Below are positions 27,158 through 37,403 of a DNA stretch of 64,000 nucleotides, piece by piece. Position 1 is the stretch's first letter. Every line of letters starts with the position of its first letter. The DNA lies in assembly GCF_000374845.1 (NCBI RefSeq), contig NZ_KB895424.1:32360-96359 (forward strand). The letters are read 5' to 3'. The notes below the pieces were generated by a model. That model ran no database searches. It saw only the letters and a list, made by a program, of their open reading frames with translations, and was not told the DNA's origin. Source of the DNA: Paenibacillus terrigena DSM 21567. Its GTDB lineage: Bacteria > Bacillota > Bacilli > Paenibacillales > Paenibacillaceae. The position numbers and the translations under genes are program-made.

Positions 27158-29938
27158 TTGAAAAACCAAAAATTTGGAGTTCCATTAGAAGGCTTTGCTG
27201 AATTTAGCAGAAAAGTAGCCGCAGAAGGTGCTGTGTTGCTAAAGAATGATGGGAATTTTTTTCCCGTTAGGAGAAACGTTTCGATTTTTGGCAGAACCCA
27301 AGTGAACTATTATCGCAGCGGTACAGGTTCGGGCGGCAGTGTCCATGTTACCCATACAACCAATCTGTTAGACGGTCTTCGGAGTAAAGAGAATATCACC
27401 GTCAATGAAGAGTTAGCAGCGGTATATGAGAAATGGATTGAGCAGAATCCATTCGATAATGGCGGAGGCGGTTGGGCGGCTGAGCCGTGGCACCAGAAGG
27501 AGATGCCTCTAACCGATGAGCTGGTGAAGGAAGCAAGAAACAAATCCGACAAGGCGATCATTGTGATCGGACGTACGGCAGGAGAAGATCAGGATAACGC
27601 TGATGCGCCGGGAAGTTACCAGTTGACGGCAGAAGAAAAAGCAATGCTGCAGCGGGTGACCACACATTTTGAACAAACGGCTGTTGTACTCAACGTATCG
27701 AATATTATTGATATGAGCTGGATGAACGATGCCAGCTACGTGCACCCGATTTCATGCGTGATCTACGCGTGGCATGGCGGCATGGAAGGCGGCAATGCTA
27801 TTGCAGACGTGCTGGCTGGTGACGTGACACCGAGCGGTAAATTAACGGATACGATTGCGTATTCGATCGACGATTATCCTTCAACTCGCAACTACGGCCA
27901 TGAGCTAAGAAGCGTGTATGAAGAAGATATCTACGTCGGTTACCGTTTTTTCGAAACGTTTCAACCCAATAAGGTCCAGTTTGAATTTGGTTATGGCTTA
28001 TCTTACACCGTATTTAGCATAATGCCTGAGGAAGCCAAGCTGGCCGTCAAAGAGGGGAAACAATACATTGAAATCGGCGTAACTGTACAAAATACGGGAG
28101 CCGAATTTGCAGGTAAAGAGGTCGTTCAAGTTTATTATGAAGCGCCGCAAGGGAAGCTGGGCCAACCGGCAAGAGTCTTGGCAGCATTCGAAAAGACGAA
28201 GGAGCTTCAGCCGGGCGAATCGCAGCGTCTTACCGTGAGTTTCCCTATTCATGCGATGGCTTCTTATGATGACGTCGGAGTGACAGGGCATCCTTCCGCC
28301 TATGTGTTGGAAGCCGGAACCTATCACCTGTACGTGGGGAATAGTGTCAAGAATGTCGTTGAAATCGACGTTGAAGGACAAAAAGGATACATCGTGGAGA
28401 CCCTTCAAGTTATAGAACAGCTGCAAGAGGCGATGGCGCCAACGGAAAGCTTTACGCGAATGAAACCGGGCACTCGGAATGAAGACGGTACCTATGAACT
28501 TACCTATGCAGAGGTGTCGACACGCAAGGTTTCGATGGCGGAACGGATCGAGCAGAATCTTCCTAAGACGCTGGAGCAGACGGGGAACCAAGGGTATAGG
28601 TTAAGGGACGTTTATGACCAGAGAGTGAGCATGGAAGCTTTTATCGCTCAGCTTAGCGATGAGGATCTTGCCGCCATCGTTAGAGGAGAAGGTATGAGCA
28701 GTCCGCTCGTCACACCGGGTACAGCTTCAGCCTTCGGGGGTGTAAGTGATCCATTATTGAGTTACGGCATTCCGGTTGCCTGTACGGCGGACGGTCCGTC
28801 TGGGATTCGGATGGATAGCGGTCAGAAGGCGACGCAAGTGGCCATTGGAACCTTACTTGCTGCAACATGGAACACCGAATTGGTCGAAGAGCTTTACGTC
28901 ATGGAAGGCCAAGAATTATTAAGCAATAACATCGACGCTTTGCTTGGACCGGGATTAAATATTCGGCGCAGTCCGCTGAATGGGCGTAATTTTGAGTATT
29001 TCTCGGAAGATCCGCTCATTTCCGGGATGTTCGCTGCAGCGTGCACGCGCGGTATTATGAAAGGCGGCTCGAATGGCACGTTGAAGCATTTCGCCTGCAA
29101 TAACCAGGAGAAGCACCGCAGCAAGGTAAATGCCATCGTATCTGAGCGCGCCCTCCGGGAGATTTATCTGAGAGGATTTGAAATCGCGGTCAAACAGGGC
29201 GGTGCAAATTCGATCATGACCTCCTACAATCCTATTAACGGGCATTGGGCTGCGTCGAATTATGATTTGAACACCACAATTCTGCGTGGGGAATGGGGCT
29301 TCAAAGGCATCGTGATGACGGATTGGTGGGCGATCATGAATGATGTTGTTCATGGAGGGCCTGCGGATCGGAAACTTACGAATATGATGGTCCGTGCACA
29401 AAACGATCTGTATATGGTTGTGGGTAACTACGGCGCGGAGACGAATATTTGGGGAGACAATACGATTGAATCCTTGGCAAACGGCTCCTTAACCCGCGGT
29501 GAGCTGCAGCGCTGTGCTACGAATATTTGTGAGTTCTTGATGCAAGCACCGGTGTTCTCCAGAGAGCAAGTGATTGAAGAAACAATCCTAGCTTTCAAAG
29601 CGAATCCAACGCTTTCGTCGGAACAAGCGCAAGCATTATCCCACAATGCACAGGTTACAGTTTCTGCGACAGGGTCCACCTTGATGAAGGTTGAACAGGC
29701 TGGGGTATATCGGATCTTTGCTCATGTCATGTCACCGGATAACGAGTTGGCTCAAAGCGCGTGTAACGTAACCTTGAACGATCAGACGGTGACGACGATT
29801 CAAACCAACGGTACAGAAGGCAGTTGGATCCAGTTGAAGCTGCTGAAAATCGAACTGGAAACAGGCGTATATGAACTGAAGTTTGATTTTGTCAAACCAG
29901 GCATGCAGATTGATTGGATCGAGTTTAAGCAAGTGTAA
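27158..29938 (+). CDS. Glycoside hydrolase family 3 enzyme with permuted domain order
   Basis: An intracellular 926-residue beta-glycosidase (no signal peptide), acting on beta-glucosides or beta-xylosides by a retaining mechanism. The usual order is reversed: the C-terminal GH3 domain comes first (AAEGAVLLKNDG, then GEDQDNADAPGSYQLT), then a fibronectin-III-like domain (about 285-410), then the TIM barrel from about 500 (IPVACTADGPSGIRMD, KHFACNNQE, SIMTSYNPING). The catalytic nucleophile is Asp in GIVMTDWWAIMND. The last 90 residues resemble a small carbohydrate-binding domain ending IDWIEFKQV. Start TTG follows GTGGAGGG. Best compared with permuted bacterial BglB-type enzymes. Confidence 0.93.
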   Translation: MKNQKFGVPLEGFAEFSRKVAAEGAVLLKNDGNFFPVRRNVSIFGRTQVNYYRSGTGSGGSVHVTHTTNLLDGLRSKENITVNEELAAVYEKWIEQNPFDNGGGGWAAEPWHQKEMPLTDELVKEARNKSDKAIIVIGRTAGEDQDNADAPGSYQLTAEEKAMLQRVTTHFEQTAVVLNVSNIIDMSWMNDASYVHPISCVIYAWHGGMEGGNAIADVLAGDVTPSGKLTDTIAYSIDDYPSTRNYGHELRSVYEEDIYVGYRFFETFQPNKVQFEFGYGLSYTVFSIMPEEAKLAVKEGKQYIEIGVTVQNTGAEFAGKEVVQVYYEAPQGKLGQPARVLAAFEKTKELQPGESQRLTVSFPIHAMASYDDVGVTGHPSAYVLEAGTYHLYVGNSVKNVVEIDVEGQKGYIVETLQVIEQLQEAMAPTESFTRMKPGTRNEDGTYELTYAEVSTRKVSMAERIEQNLPKTLEQTGNQGYRLRDVYDQRVSMEAFIAQLSDEDLAAIVRGEGMSSPLVTPGTASAFGGVSDPLLSYGIPVACTADGPSGIRMDSGQKATQVAIGTLLAATWNTELVEELYVMEGQELLSNNIDALLGPGLNIRRSPLNGRNFEYFSEDPLISGMFAAACTRGIMKGGSNGTLKHFACNNQEKHRSKVNAIVSERALREIYLRGFEIAVKQGGANSIMTSYNPINGHWAASNYDLNTTILRGEWGFKGIVMTDWWAIMNDVVHGGPADRKLTNMMVRAQNDLYMVVGNYGAETNIWGDNTIESLANGSLTRGELQRCATNICEFLMQAPVFSREQVIEETILAFKANPTLSSEQAQALSHNAQVTVSATGSTLMKVEQAGVYRIFAHVMSPDNELAQSACNVTLNDQTVTTIQTNGTEGSWIQLKLLKIELETGVYELKFDFVKPGMQIDWIEFKQV

Positions 29939-29953
29939 TTGGAAAAATGGCAC

Positions 29954-29982
29954 AAAACCCGACCGGATTGAGGTCGGGTTTT
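29954..29982 (+). terminator. GH3 gene terminator
   Basis: AAAACCCGACC-GGATTG-AGGTCGGGTTTT directly after the stop. Confidence 0.85.
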
Positions 29983-30013
29983 CATCTTAATTGTATGGGA
30001 AAGTGCTACCTGT

Positions 30014-30240
30014 TTATTTGATGAATTTCGTTACAGTCATATGCTTGACCTCGGACATATTCCCCATATCGTCTTTCAGCGTAATACCGATGATGGATAT
30101 CATCTCATGGAATATCCAATCGTAGCAGCACTGGTGTTTGAGTCTGCTCACCGAGACTACTCCCATAGCAGCACTAGTGTCATGATCTGCACTCACCATG
30201 TAAATCCACAACCTCTTACGGCTGTGGGTTTAATATGAGA
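30014..30240. other. Degenerate stretch with copy-B-like tail
   Basis: CACCATGTAAATCCACAACC at 30194-30213 is identical to 18488-18507, and a similar hairpin follows (..CTGTGGGTTT). This looks like a further relic of the ssrA-flank repeats. On the minus strand the segment ending at 30014 translates as ISIIGITLKDDMGNMSEVKH and reads like a protein C-terminus, perhaps a gene remnant. TAGCAGCACT(A/G)GTGT occurs twice, 45 bases apart. Confidence 0.45.
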
Positions 30241-30592
30241 TGTCACGATTACGCGAAACTCTCGGTCTATCATGCCGGGAGTTTTTTGTTGTACAGTTAA
30301 GAGAGAAAAGGTAGGACCTAAGGAGGTAAACGCTATCTTTATACCTATAAAAACGCGACATGAGGGCCTTCATGTCAACAAGTGTATACCCAATGTCATA
30401 AATTATCTATTTGAAAGGAAGGCCACATTTCATAATGTTACTGTAAGGACATTTACATATGTTATAAGCTTCTATGACGTGTCGGAATCTCGGAAGGGAG
30501 GAAAGAGCATCGAGGTAAGCTGAAATGGAAGCGCATACCATTTGGGAGTTTGATGTTTCTTGACTCAAGAATCAGAAGGGAGTTAGCACGAT
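30241..30592. promoter_or_regulatory. Leader region of the giant surface-protein gene
   Basis: Contains a terminator-like hairpin AAACTC..CCGGGAGTTTTTT (about 30256-30288), an inverted repeat GACATGA-N6-TCATGTC (30357-30376), and a 21-base palindrome AAATGG-N9-CCATTT (30523-30543) whose middle reads AAGCGCATA. The last resembles a LacI/CcpA-type operator. The 83-codon ORF here is not convincing. Confidence 0.45.
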
Positions 30593-33500
30593 ATGAGAAG
30601 GAGTAGAAAATGGGTTGCGCTAATCATGGCTGCGATCATGATCGTAACGATGATGCCGATCGCGCAAGCGGAAGAGGCGCTGCCTACACAGAAAAAAGAA
30701 CAGACGTCAACCGACCTGCCTGGCGGAGTCGATCCGGTTGATCCATTGGTTCAACCGATTGCTAACGCAGAGGGCGTCACTGCATCGGTATACAACGACG
30801 TCTATCGCAACCTGGCTGCAGGACTGTCTTATGAGTGGTCAGAAGAGCCGGAAGCATCTTATCCGGACGTCGACAACAAATTGACGGATGGCAAATATGG
30901 AGCGAACGATAGATCCGACAAAGCATGGGTTGGACATCATTTGAAGAAGACACGCGAAGTCGTGTTCGATCTCGGAGATAAGAAGTCCATCACGGCTATT
31001 AAAGCGCATTTCTTAGAAGATTGGCCATCGAATAACGTGCTCTTGCCGTTAACGGTCTCGATGTACGTCTCCGATGACAAGGTGAACTGGGGATTGCTCA
31101 AAGATAATGCCACACAGAAACTGTGGAATAACGGCAAATACGATGAGACGTACCAGTGGGATGGAAGCAAGGACGGCATTAAACCGATCGGACCAGATGC
31201 GAAAATCGCATATGCACGGTACGTGAAAGTGATGTTCTCCATGCATCCTTCGGCGATGACACTCGTGGATGAGATTGAAATTATCGGTCAAGACGGGCAA
31301 GCAGCGGGAGCGGTAACCGTGCCGTCACATGAGTCGAAGCTCTTGGCGCCTGGTGAAGCGACGGCGGGGATTGAGGATCTAGGGCTGCTCTATAATGGAC
31401 ATTATGCTGGCGGTAAAGGCGATTGGTCGAAGGATCGCATTATTCCGAATATCAGTTACGTGGATAAAGTTACGAAGCAGCCGACAGAATGGCTCTTCGA
31501 CGGCGTCCTTTATCTCGGGACGAACTCTCCGGAAGGTCGCAGCTTCGGGGCGGGGTCGGGTGATCCGTCCATTCTTGCAGACTGGAAATGGTATTTGAAT
31601 AAAACTTTCGCGGCAGATGGCGATATGAAGCACCTGAATGATGCGACGGTGGAAGTCAGTGTGAAGCTCGGCGAACCGAATCATAAGACCAAGGTTGTGC
31701 TCATGATTCCGTATCCGGATGAGGGAGTGTCCAATTTCGGAGATCTTGGTGACGGGAATCTTAACTTTACTGGTCATGAACCGCAAGCGCTTTCAAATCG
31801 TGCGAAGGCGACGCAGTGGTATATTAACGAAGTGAAGAATCGTTGGGCTGCTGGGAAATATTCCAATCTTGATCTCGTTGGTATGTACTGGCTAGAAGAG
31901 CAGATCGGCATCGATGCAGCTGGTCCGGAATTGATAAAGGCTGTAAGCGGGCAAGTACATGCGGACAATATGAAATTTTTCTGGATTCCGCATTTCTTGG
32001 CGTATAAGGCTTATATGTGGAAAGATGTTGGCTTCGATGCGGTAGCGTTCCAACCGAACTATTTCTTCGAGCCGACAGGTTATGATCGTTTTGAAGATGC
32101 TTCAAACATCGCGAAGCGTTATGGGATGACGAACGAGTTCGAATTCGATGATCGGATGCTGACGGACGGCGTGTTCCGGGAGCGGTATATCGATTATTTG
32201 AACAGCGGTGTGGAGACTGGGTTGATGGCAAATGGCTTCAACGCTTACTACCAAGGCAATAATGCTGTTTATGATAGTGCGGTGAGCACAGATCCAGCCA
32301 ATCGTGTACTCTATGATTGGTTGAGAGACTATGTCAAAGGAACCTATTCAGTCAACAATGCCGCTCCACCGGAAGTGGAAGTGCAGATGAACGGCAAGTC
32401 GTTTGAGGCAGGTCAAGTTCTAGCGGATTCCGAGAAAGTGGCATTTACATGGAACCTTAAAGATGCTGCCGATCCAAGTGTGATCAAAGTTTCTGCGATG
32501 TATGATGGCAAGCCTTACACGGCAGGGACGGAAATCACGTTGAAGAATATGTTTGGCAAGCATATGTTGGATGTGACCGTCACTTCGGGGAAATCCAAGA
32601 AAACGTCGTTCACGTTCGAAGTGAAGACGGATGCTGCGACGATGATAGCTCTCGTGGACAGTTACGTCATTGACGGGAAAATGAAGAACAACGATGCAGC
32701 GGCGCTTAAGGTCGACCTAGAAGCTATGAAACAGGCGGAAGGCGGCGTAAACCCAGCCGAATTCACGAAGTCTCTGAAGAGCTTCAATACGAAGCTGGAT
32801 CAACTGAAGAAGAACATTGCGGGCGATGCTTATGCGACGCTGAAGGAAAGCGTCTATTACCTGGCAGGCAGTCTGGCTCAAGGTAAATCTGTTGAAGTAT
32901 CGTCGGTTGAATATGATAATCCGAATTATATCCCTTCCCACGCGGTGGACGGATTCCAAGCGACTCGTTGGGCGAGCAGTTATAATGATGCGAACTGGTT
33001 CCTGGTCGACCTCGGTCAGCCGACGGCGATGGATACGGTCCGCATCAGTTGGGAAGGTGCCCGCGCCGACACGTATAAGCTGCTCGTATCGGACGATAAG
33101 GAGAAATGGACCAATGTGATGCCGAATGACGGCATTATTAAAGCGCAGGATGGCAAGGAAACGGTTCAATTCAAGCCGGTGACGGCGAGATACATCAAAT
33201 TCGAAGGCGTCAAGCGGGCTACAGGCTACGGGTATTCCTTCTATGAGTTTGGCGTATATTCACTGTCCGATCAGCCGGCATCTCTGGAACGCAATCTTGC
33301 GCTCGGGCTTCCTTATACCTGGTCGCAAGCACCTGAGGCATCCCGTCCAGATGATCAGAAGAAGCTGACCGATGGCAAATATGCCAAGATGGTCAACGGC
33401 AAACCGGATTTCAATGATTCGGCGTGGGTCGGACATCTGCGGAAGAAAACGCGTGAAGTCGTATTCGATCTTGGTGATAAGAAATCGATCTCGAAGATCA

Positions 33501-36500
33501 AAGCGCATTTCCTAGAAAGCTGGCCAACGAACAATGTGCTCGTGCCGCTGACGGTCTCGATGTATGTCTCCGATGACAAAGTGAATTGGGGATTGCTCAA
33601 GGACAGCGCGACACAGGAACTCTGGAGAGACGGAACCTATGACGAGACATACCAGTGGGATGGCAGCAAAGACGGCATCAAAGCTAGCGGTCCCGATCAG
33701 AAAATCGCCTATGCTCGCTATGTGAAAGTGACATTTACAATGCATACGCGTGCGATGACCTTCGTGGACGAGATTGAAATTCTCGGCGAAGACGGGAAAG
33801 CTGCTGGAGCCGTAACCGTTCCGACGCAGACGCCGAAATTCTTGGCGGCAGGCGAAGCGACAGCGGGTATCGAGCATCTTGGATTACTGTACAACGGGCA
33901 ATATGCGAATGATCTAGGCACCTGGACGAAAGAACGGATCATTCCGAACATTAGTTATGTCGATAAGGACGGCAAGATAAAGGATCGACTCTTCGACGGT
34001 GTCCTGTACCTTGGCATTAACTCGCCAAATCCGGGTCGTGATTTCGGCGGGCGTGCTTACCTCGAAGATTGGAAATGGTATTTGGATAAAACCTTTGCGG
34101 TAGGCGGCGATATGGATGCGTTAAACGCAGCGGCCAAGGAAGTATCCGATGCGCTGAACGAGGCTGGAGTGAAGGAAAAGGTTGTCCTCATGATTCCGGA
34201 TCCAGGTGAATCGATCACCAATTTCGGAGCAATTGAACAAGGCGGAGAATCGCTGAACTTCAATGATTCCGTTGGCAAGGAGAAAGCCCTTGCGAACCGT
34301 GAAAAAGCGGTTCAATGGTGGCTGCAGCAAGTCAAATCGAGATGGGAAGCAAAAGGTTACGCTAACCTTGAGCTGGTCGGGATGTACTGGTTCGAAGAGC
34401 AAATCAGCACAAGCCAGTCCGGACCGGATCTTATCCGCAAGGTGAGCGACAGCCTGCATGGCATGAAGATTAGCGACCAAGACCTGAAGTTCTTCTGGAT
34501 TCCGCACTTCTTCGCTTATAAGGCGTTTATGTGGAAGGATGTCGGCTTCGATGCCGTGACGATCCAGCCGAACTATTTCTTCGAGCCGACGGATAAAGAG
34601 CGCTTGGAGGATTCCGCGAACCTGGCGAAGCAGTACGGCATGTCCAATGAACTCGAGTTCGACGATCGGATGCTGACGGACGGCGTGTTCCGCGAGCGGT
34701 ATATCGATTACTTGAACAACGGTGCGAAGACAGGTTTGATGACAGAGGGCTTCAAATCGTATTATCAAGGCAACAACGCAGTATATAACACTGCAGTCAG
34801 TAAAGATCCAGCGACACGCGTTCTGTACGACTGGCTGTACCAATTCGTGAAGGGAACTTATAAGGAAAATTACGATGAGCCGTCTGAAGTGAACGTGCAA
34901 ATGAACGGCAAGAAGTTCCAGAGCGGCGTGAAGCTACCGGATTCGGAATCCGTATCCTTTACATGGAAACTCCAAGAGGATGACGGTCTGACGAAAGTGA
35001 CGGCGACGTATGACGGCAAGCCTTATACAGCGGGTACCGTTATTCCGCTCGCAGGCAAACTCGGCAAACATGAGCTCGTCATCACCGTTACAGCGGGAAA
35101 AATGGTGAAAACATCCTATGTAATTGAAGCAACGACGAATGCATCTGGTATCCAGACGCTAGTGGATCGTTTCCAAAAAGCGGAGCAATTCACGAATCCG
35201 ACCGTAGCGCCAACGCTGAACAACTATCTTGAAATGATGAAGCGTAATGAGGGTGTAGATGCAGCGCAGGTCACGAAATATCTCAAAGGCTTCAACACGA
35301 AGCTGGATGAATTCAAGAAAGCAGGCACGATCAAAGATGAGGCTTACAATACGCTGAAGGAAAGTGTCTATTACCTGACAGGCAATTTGGCGCAAGGTAA
35401 AACGGTAGAGGCCTCGTCGACGGAAGGCAACAATGCGAACTATGCACCAGCCAAAGCGGTGGATGGATTCCCAGCTTCCCGATGGTCGAGTGAGATTGTA
35501 GATAATACATGGTTCCAAGTCGATCTCGGTAAAGCGGTTCTGATGGATACCGTTCGCATCGATTGGGAGTACGCTCGCGCGAAGACTTACAAGCTGCTCG
35601 TATCGAACGATAAGCTGACTTGGAAGAATGTCATGCCGAACGATGGAGTCATTACGGCGCATGACGGCAAAGAGACGGTTCAGTTCAGCCCGATCTCAGC
35701 GAGATATATCAAATTCCAAGGGGTAGAGAGAAATACCGATTACGGCTATTCCTTCTATGAATTTGGCGTCTATAACCTCTCGGGTGCGGTAGACATGAAG
35801 GCGATTGATGGCGTGCAAGCAACAATTGATAATGCAACGAGAAAAGTAACAATTAACGGACTTGTGATGAACGCTGATCAATCCTTGGTCAACCTAAAAG
35901 TGTTTGATCCACATGGAAAAATCAATTACGAAGAACAGAAGGCAAGCACGGCGAATGGCAAAATTGAGTTCGCGTTCACGATTAAAGCCGCAGTACAGGG
36001 TAATTATGATGCATTCCTGTCGATCGATGGCAAGAGTGAGTCGGTCAAAGTTAGCTTCGTATACAATAAGAAGTCCGACCCTAATCCCCCTGGTAACCCT
36101 AATAATGGACCAGACGGAAACTCTACGACGCCAACACCTGCACCGGTCAACATCCAGCCGCAAGCAGATGGTTCTGTAAAAGCAACCGTTAGCACGAAGT
36201 TGGATGGTACAACCGCTGTGGGTACGATTAGCGAGCAGGATCTGAAGGCGGCGATCACAGGTACGAAAGCCGATGCATCCGGCAAGCAGACGGTCATCGT
36301 TGAACTGAAGAAAAATGGCAATGCTGCAGGTTATGCGCTTGATCTTCCAGCTTCATTCTTGGCTGAGAATCCGAATCTGGTGATTGAAGTAAGCACGCCG
36401 AATGCATCGGCCGTATTGAACGGCCAGATGTTCGCGAAGTCAGAGCTCGGCAAGCAAGTGCGGGTGATCGTAAGCGCAGGGGATCGCAAATCCTTGAATG

Positions 36501-37333
36501 CTGCGGCACAGGCGCAAGTGGGTAACCGACCGATTGTACAATTGTCCGTACAAATGGATGGCAAGTCGGTAGCTTGGAAGAACGATAAGGCTTCCGTACT
36601 GGTTAAAGTGCCTTACGTACTAACAGGCAAAGAGTCGGCTTCCAGCATCGGAGTTCTATGGATTAATGATCAAGGTGTTGCAACCGTAGTTAAGGGAGCG
36701 GTATACTCCGCTGCTGACAAGCAGCTTCGTTTCCAAGCGAACCAAGCTGGTGTCTACGCGGTATCCTATATGGGGCTGGCTGCGTCCTTCACAGACCTCG
36801 GTAAGCATGCATGGGCACAGGAAGCAGTTGAGCAATTGGCATCCTTAGGCATCGTGCAAGGAACGTCTGCTGCCGAATTCAGTCCGGCTGAACAAGTAAG
36901 CCGTGCAGACTTCGTCCTGATGCTGGTCAGAGCGCTGAATCTGAAGGCGGAAGCAGGAGCGGCATTTACGGATGTCGATGCACAAGCTTACTATCATGAA
37001 GCTGTAGCGATTGCGAAGCAGCTTGGCATCGTGACAGGCACGAACGGAGATCAATTCGCTCCGAAGGCGAAGATATCTCGTCAGGATATGATGGTCATGG
37101 CTGCGCGGGCGCTAGCTGTAGCGCAAGCGAAAGAGCTCAAAGGCGACCTCACTGCGCTGGATTCCTTCAAGGATGCTGGCAAGGTGGCAGACTATGCAGC
37201 GGACAGTATTGCAGGCATGATCGAGCAAGGGCTGATCCAAGGCAATAATGGTCTGATCAATCCAAGCGGCAATACGACACGTGCAGAGACAGCTGTGTTC
37301 TTGAGCAGATTGTTGAAAGTGCTAGCGGAGTAA
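30593..37333 (+). CDS. Giant SLH-anchored surface protein with duplicated DUF4855 and F5/8C domains
   Basis: A 2246-residue secreted protein. Signal peptide 1-27 (MAAIMIVTMMPIAQA). Two tandem copies of one architecture follow, about 70-895 and 896-1735. Each has a discoidin-like domain (LTDGKY..REVVFDLGDKKSI), a DUF4855 domain (copy 1 about 254-586, copy 2 about 1086-1423; IIPNISYVDK, FFWIPHF.AYKA, PNYFFEPT), an Ig-like part, a short helical part, and an F5/8-type-C sugar-binding domain (LAQGK..ASS, RYIKF.GV). Then come an Ig-like domain, a Pro/Asn linker, a further beta domain, and three SLH domains (about 2063-2244). Probably binds and perhaps cleaves a polysaccharide at the cell surface; catalysis by DUF4855 is inferred from its barrel-like pattern and context. 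It heads the sugar locus. Confidence 0.9.
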   Translation: MRRSRKWVALIMAAIMIVTMMPIAQAEEALPTQKKEQTSTDLPGGVDPVDPLVQPIANAEGVTASVYNDVYRNLAAGLSYEWSEEPEASYPDVDNKLTDGKYGANDRSDKAWVGHHLKKTREVVFDLGDKKSITAIKAHFLEDWPSNNVLLPLTVSMYVSDDKVNWGLLKDNATQKLWNNGKYDETYQWDGSKDGIKPIGPDAKIAYARYVKVMFSMHPSAMTLVDEIEIIGQDGQAAGAVTVPSHESKLLAPGEATAGIEDLGLLYNGHYAGGKGDWSKDRIIPNISYVDKVTKQPTEWLFDGVLYLGTNSPEGRSFGAGSGDPSILADWKWYLNKTFAADGDMKHLNDATVEVSVKLGEPNHKTKVVLMIPYPDEGVSNFGDLGDGNLNFTGHEPQALSNRAKATQWYINEVKNRWAAGKYSNLDLVGMYWLEEQIGIDAAGPELIKAVSGQVHADNMKFFWIPHFLAYKAYMWKDVGFDAVAFQPNYFFEPTGYDRFEDASNIAKRYGMTNEFEFDDRMLTDGVFRERYIDYLNSGVETGLMANGFNAYYQGNNAVYDSAVSTDPANRVLYDWLRDYVKGTYSVNNAAPPEVEVQMNGKSFEAGQVLADSEKVAFTWNLKDAADPSVIKVSAMYDGKPYTAGTEITLKNMFGKHMLDVTVTSGKSKKTSFTFEVKTDAATMIALVDSYVIDGKMKNNDAAALKVDLEAMKQAEGGVNPAEFTKSLKSFNTKLDQLKKNIAGDAYATLKESVYYLAGSLAQGKSVEVSSVEYDNPNYIPSHAVDGFQATRWASSYNDANWFLVDLGQPTAMDTVRISWEGARADTYKLLVSDDKEKWTNVMPNDGIIKAQDGKETVQFKPVTARYIKFEGVKRATGYGYSFYEFGVYSLSDQPASLERNLALGLPYTWSQAPEASRPDDQKKLTDGKYAKMVNGKPDFNDSAWVGHLRKKTREVVFDLGDKKSISKIKAHFLESWPTNNVLVPLTVSMYVSDDKVNWGLLKDSATQELWRDGTYDETYQWDGSKDGIKASGPDQKIAYARYVKVTFTMHTRAMTFVDEIEILGEDGKAAGAVTVPTQTPKFLAAGEATAGIEHLGLLYNGQYANDLGTWTKERIIPNISYVDKDGKIKDRLFDGVLYLGINSPNPGRDFGGRAYLEDWKWYLDKTFAVGGDMDALNAAAKEVSDALNEAGVKEKVVLMIPDPGESITNFGAIEQGGESLNFNDSVGKEKALANREKAVQWWLQQVKSRWEAKGYANLELVGMYWFEEQISTSQSGPDLIRKVSDSLHGMKISDQDLKFFWIPHFFAYKAFMWKDVGFDAVTIQPNYFFEPTDKERLEDSANLAKQYGMSNELEFDDRMLTDGVFRERYIDYLNNGAKTGLMTEGFKSYYQGNNAVYNTAVSKDPATRVLYDWLYQFVKGTYKENYDEPSEVNVQMNGKKFQSGVKLPDSESVSFTWKLQEDDGLTKVTATYDGKPYTAGTVIPLAGKLGKHELVITVTAGKMVKTSYVIEATTNASGIQTLVDRFQKAEQFTNPTVAPTLNNYLEMMKRNEGVDAAQVTKYLKGFNTKLDEFKKAGTIKDEAYNTLKESVYYLTGNLAQGKTVEASSTEGNNANYAPAKAVDGFPASRWSSEIVDNTWFQVDLGKAVLMDTVRIDWEYARAKTYKLLVSNDKLTWKNVMPNDGVITAHDGKETVQFSPISARYIKFQGVERNTDYGYSFYEFGVYNLSGAVDMKAIDGVQATIDNATRKVTINGLVMNADQSLVNLKVFDPHGKINYEEQKASTANGKIEFAFTIKAAVQGNYDAFLSIDGKSESVKVSFVYNKKSDPNPPGNPNNGPDGNSTTPTPAPVNIQPQADGSVKATVSTKLDGTTAVGTISEQDLKAAITGTKADASGKQTVIVELKKNGNAAGYALDLPASFLAENPNLVIEVSTPNASAVLNGQMFAKSELGKQVRVIVSAGDRKSLNAAAQAQVGNRPIVQLSVQMDGKSVAWKNDKASVLVKVPYVLTGKESASSIGVLWINDQGVATVVKGAVYSAADKQLRFQANQAGVYAVSYMGLAASFTDLGKHAWAQEAVEQLASLGIVQGTSAAEFSPAEQVSRADFVLMLVRALNLKAEAGAAFTDVDAQAYYHEAVAIAKQLGIVTGTNGDQFAPKAKISRQDMMVMAARALAVAQAKELKGDLTALDSFKDAGKVADYAADSIAGMIEQGLIQGNNGLINPSGNTTRAETAVFLSRLLKVLAE

Positions 37334-37374
37334 TGAAGTTGCGATTTGCAGCAGCATAGCGTCATCGTACAGGA

Positions 37375-37403
37375 AAAGGGCACCCCTCGGGGTGTCCTTT
37401 TTT
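37375..37403 (+). terminator. Terminator of the giant surface-protein gene
   Basis: AAAAGGGCACCCC-TC-GGGGTGTCCTTTTTT. Confidence 0.9.

Noticed and set aside
14705..30240. Integrase, transposase or IS element in the accessory region
   Set aside because: I looked for one because of the ssrA-end repeats, but none of the long frames resembles a tyrosine or serine recombinase or a DDE transposase, and no IS-like terminal inverted repeats are apparent.
30272..30523. 83-codon ORF in the leader of the giant surface protein
   Set aside because: No ribosome binding site at its start, unusual composition, and it overlaps hairpins and the palindrome of the leader. AAGGAGGT at 30319 is not followed by a start codon.
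34121..34900. 259-codon minus-strand ORF in the giant surface-protein gene
   Set aside because: A shadow of the duplicated DUF4855 region; the same antisense opening is present in copy 1, and there is no start signal.
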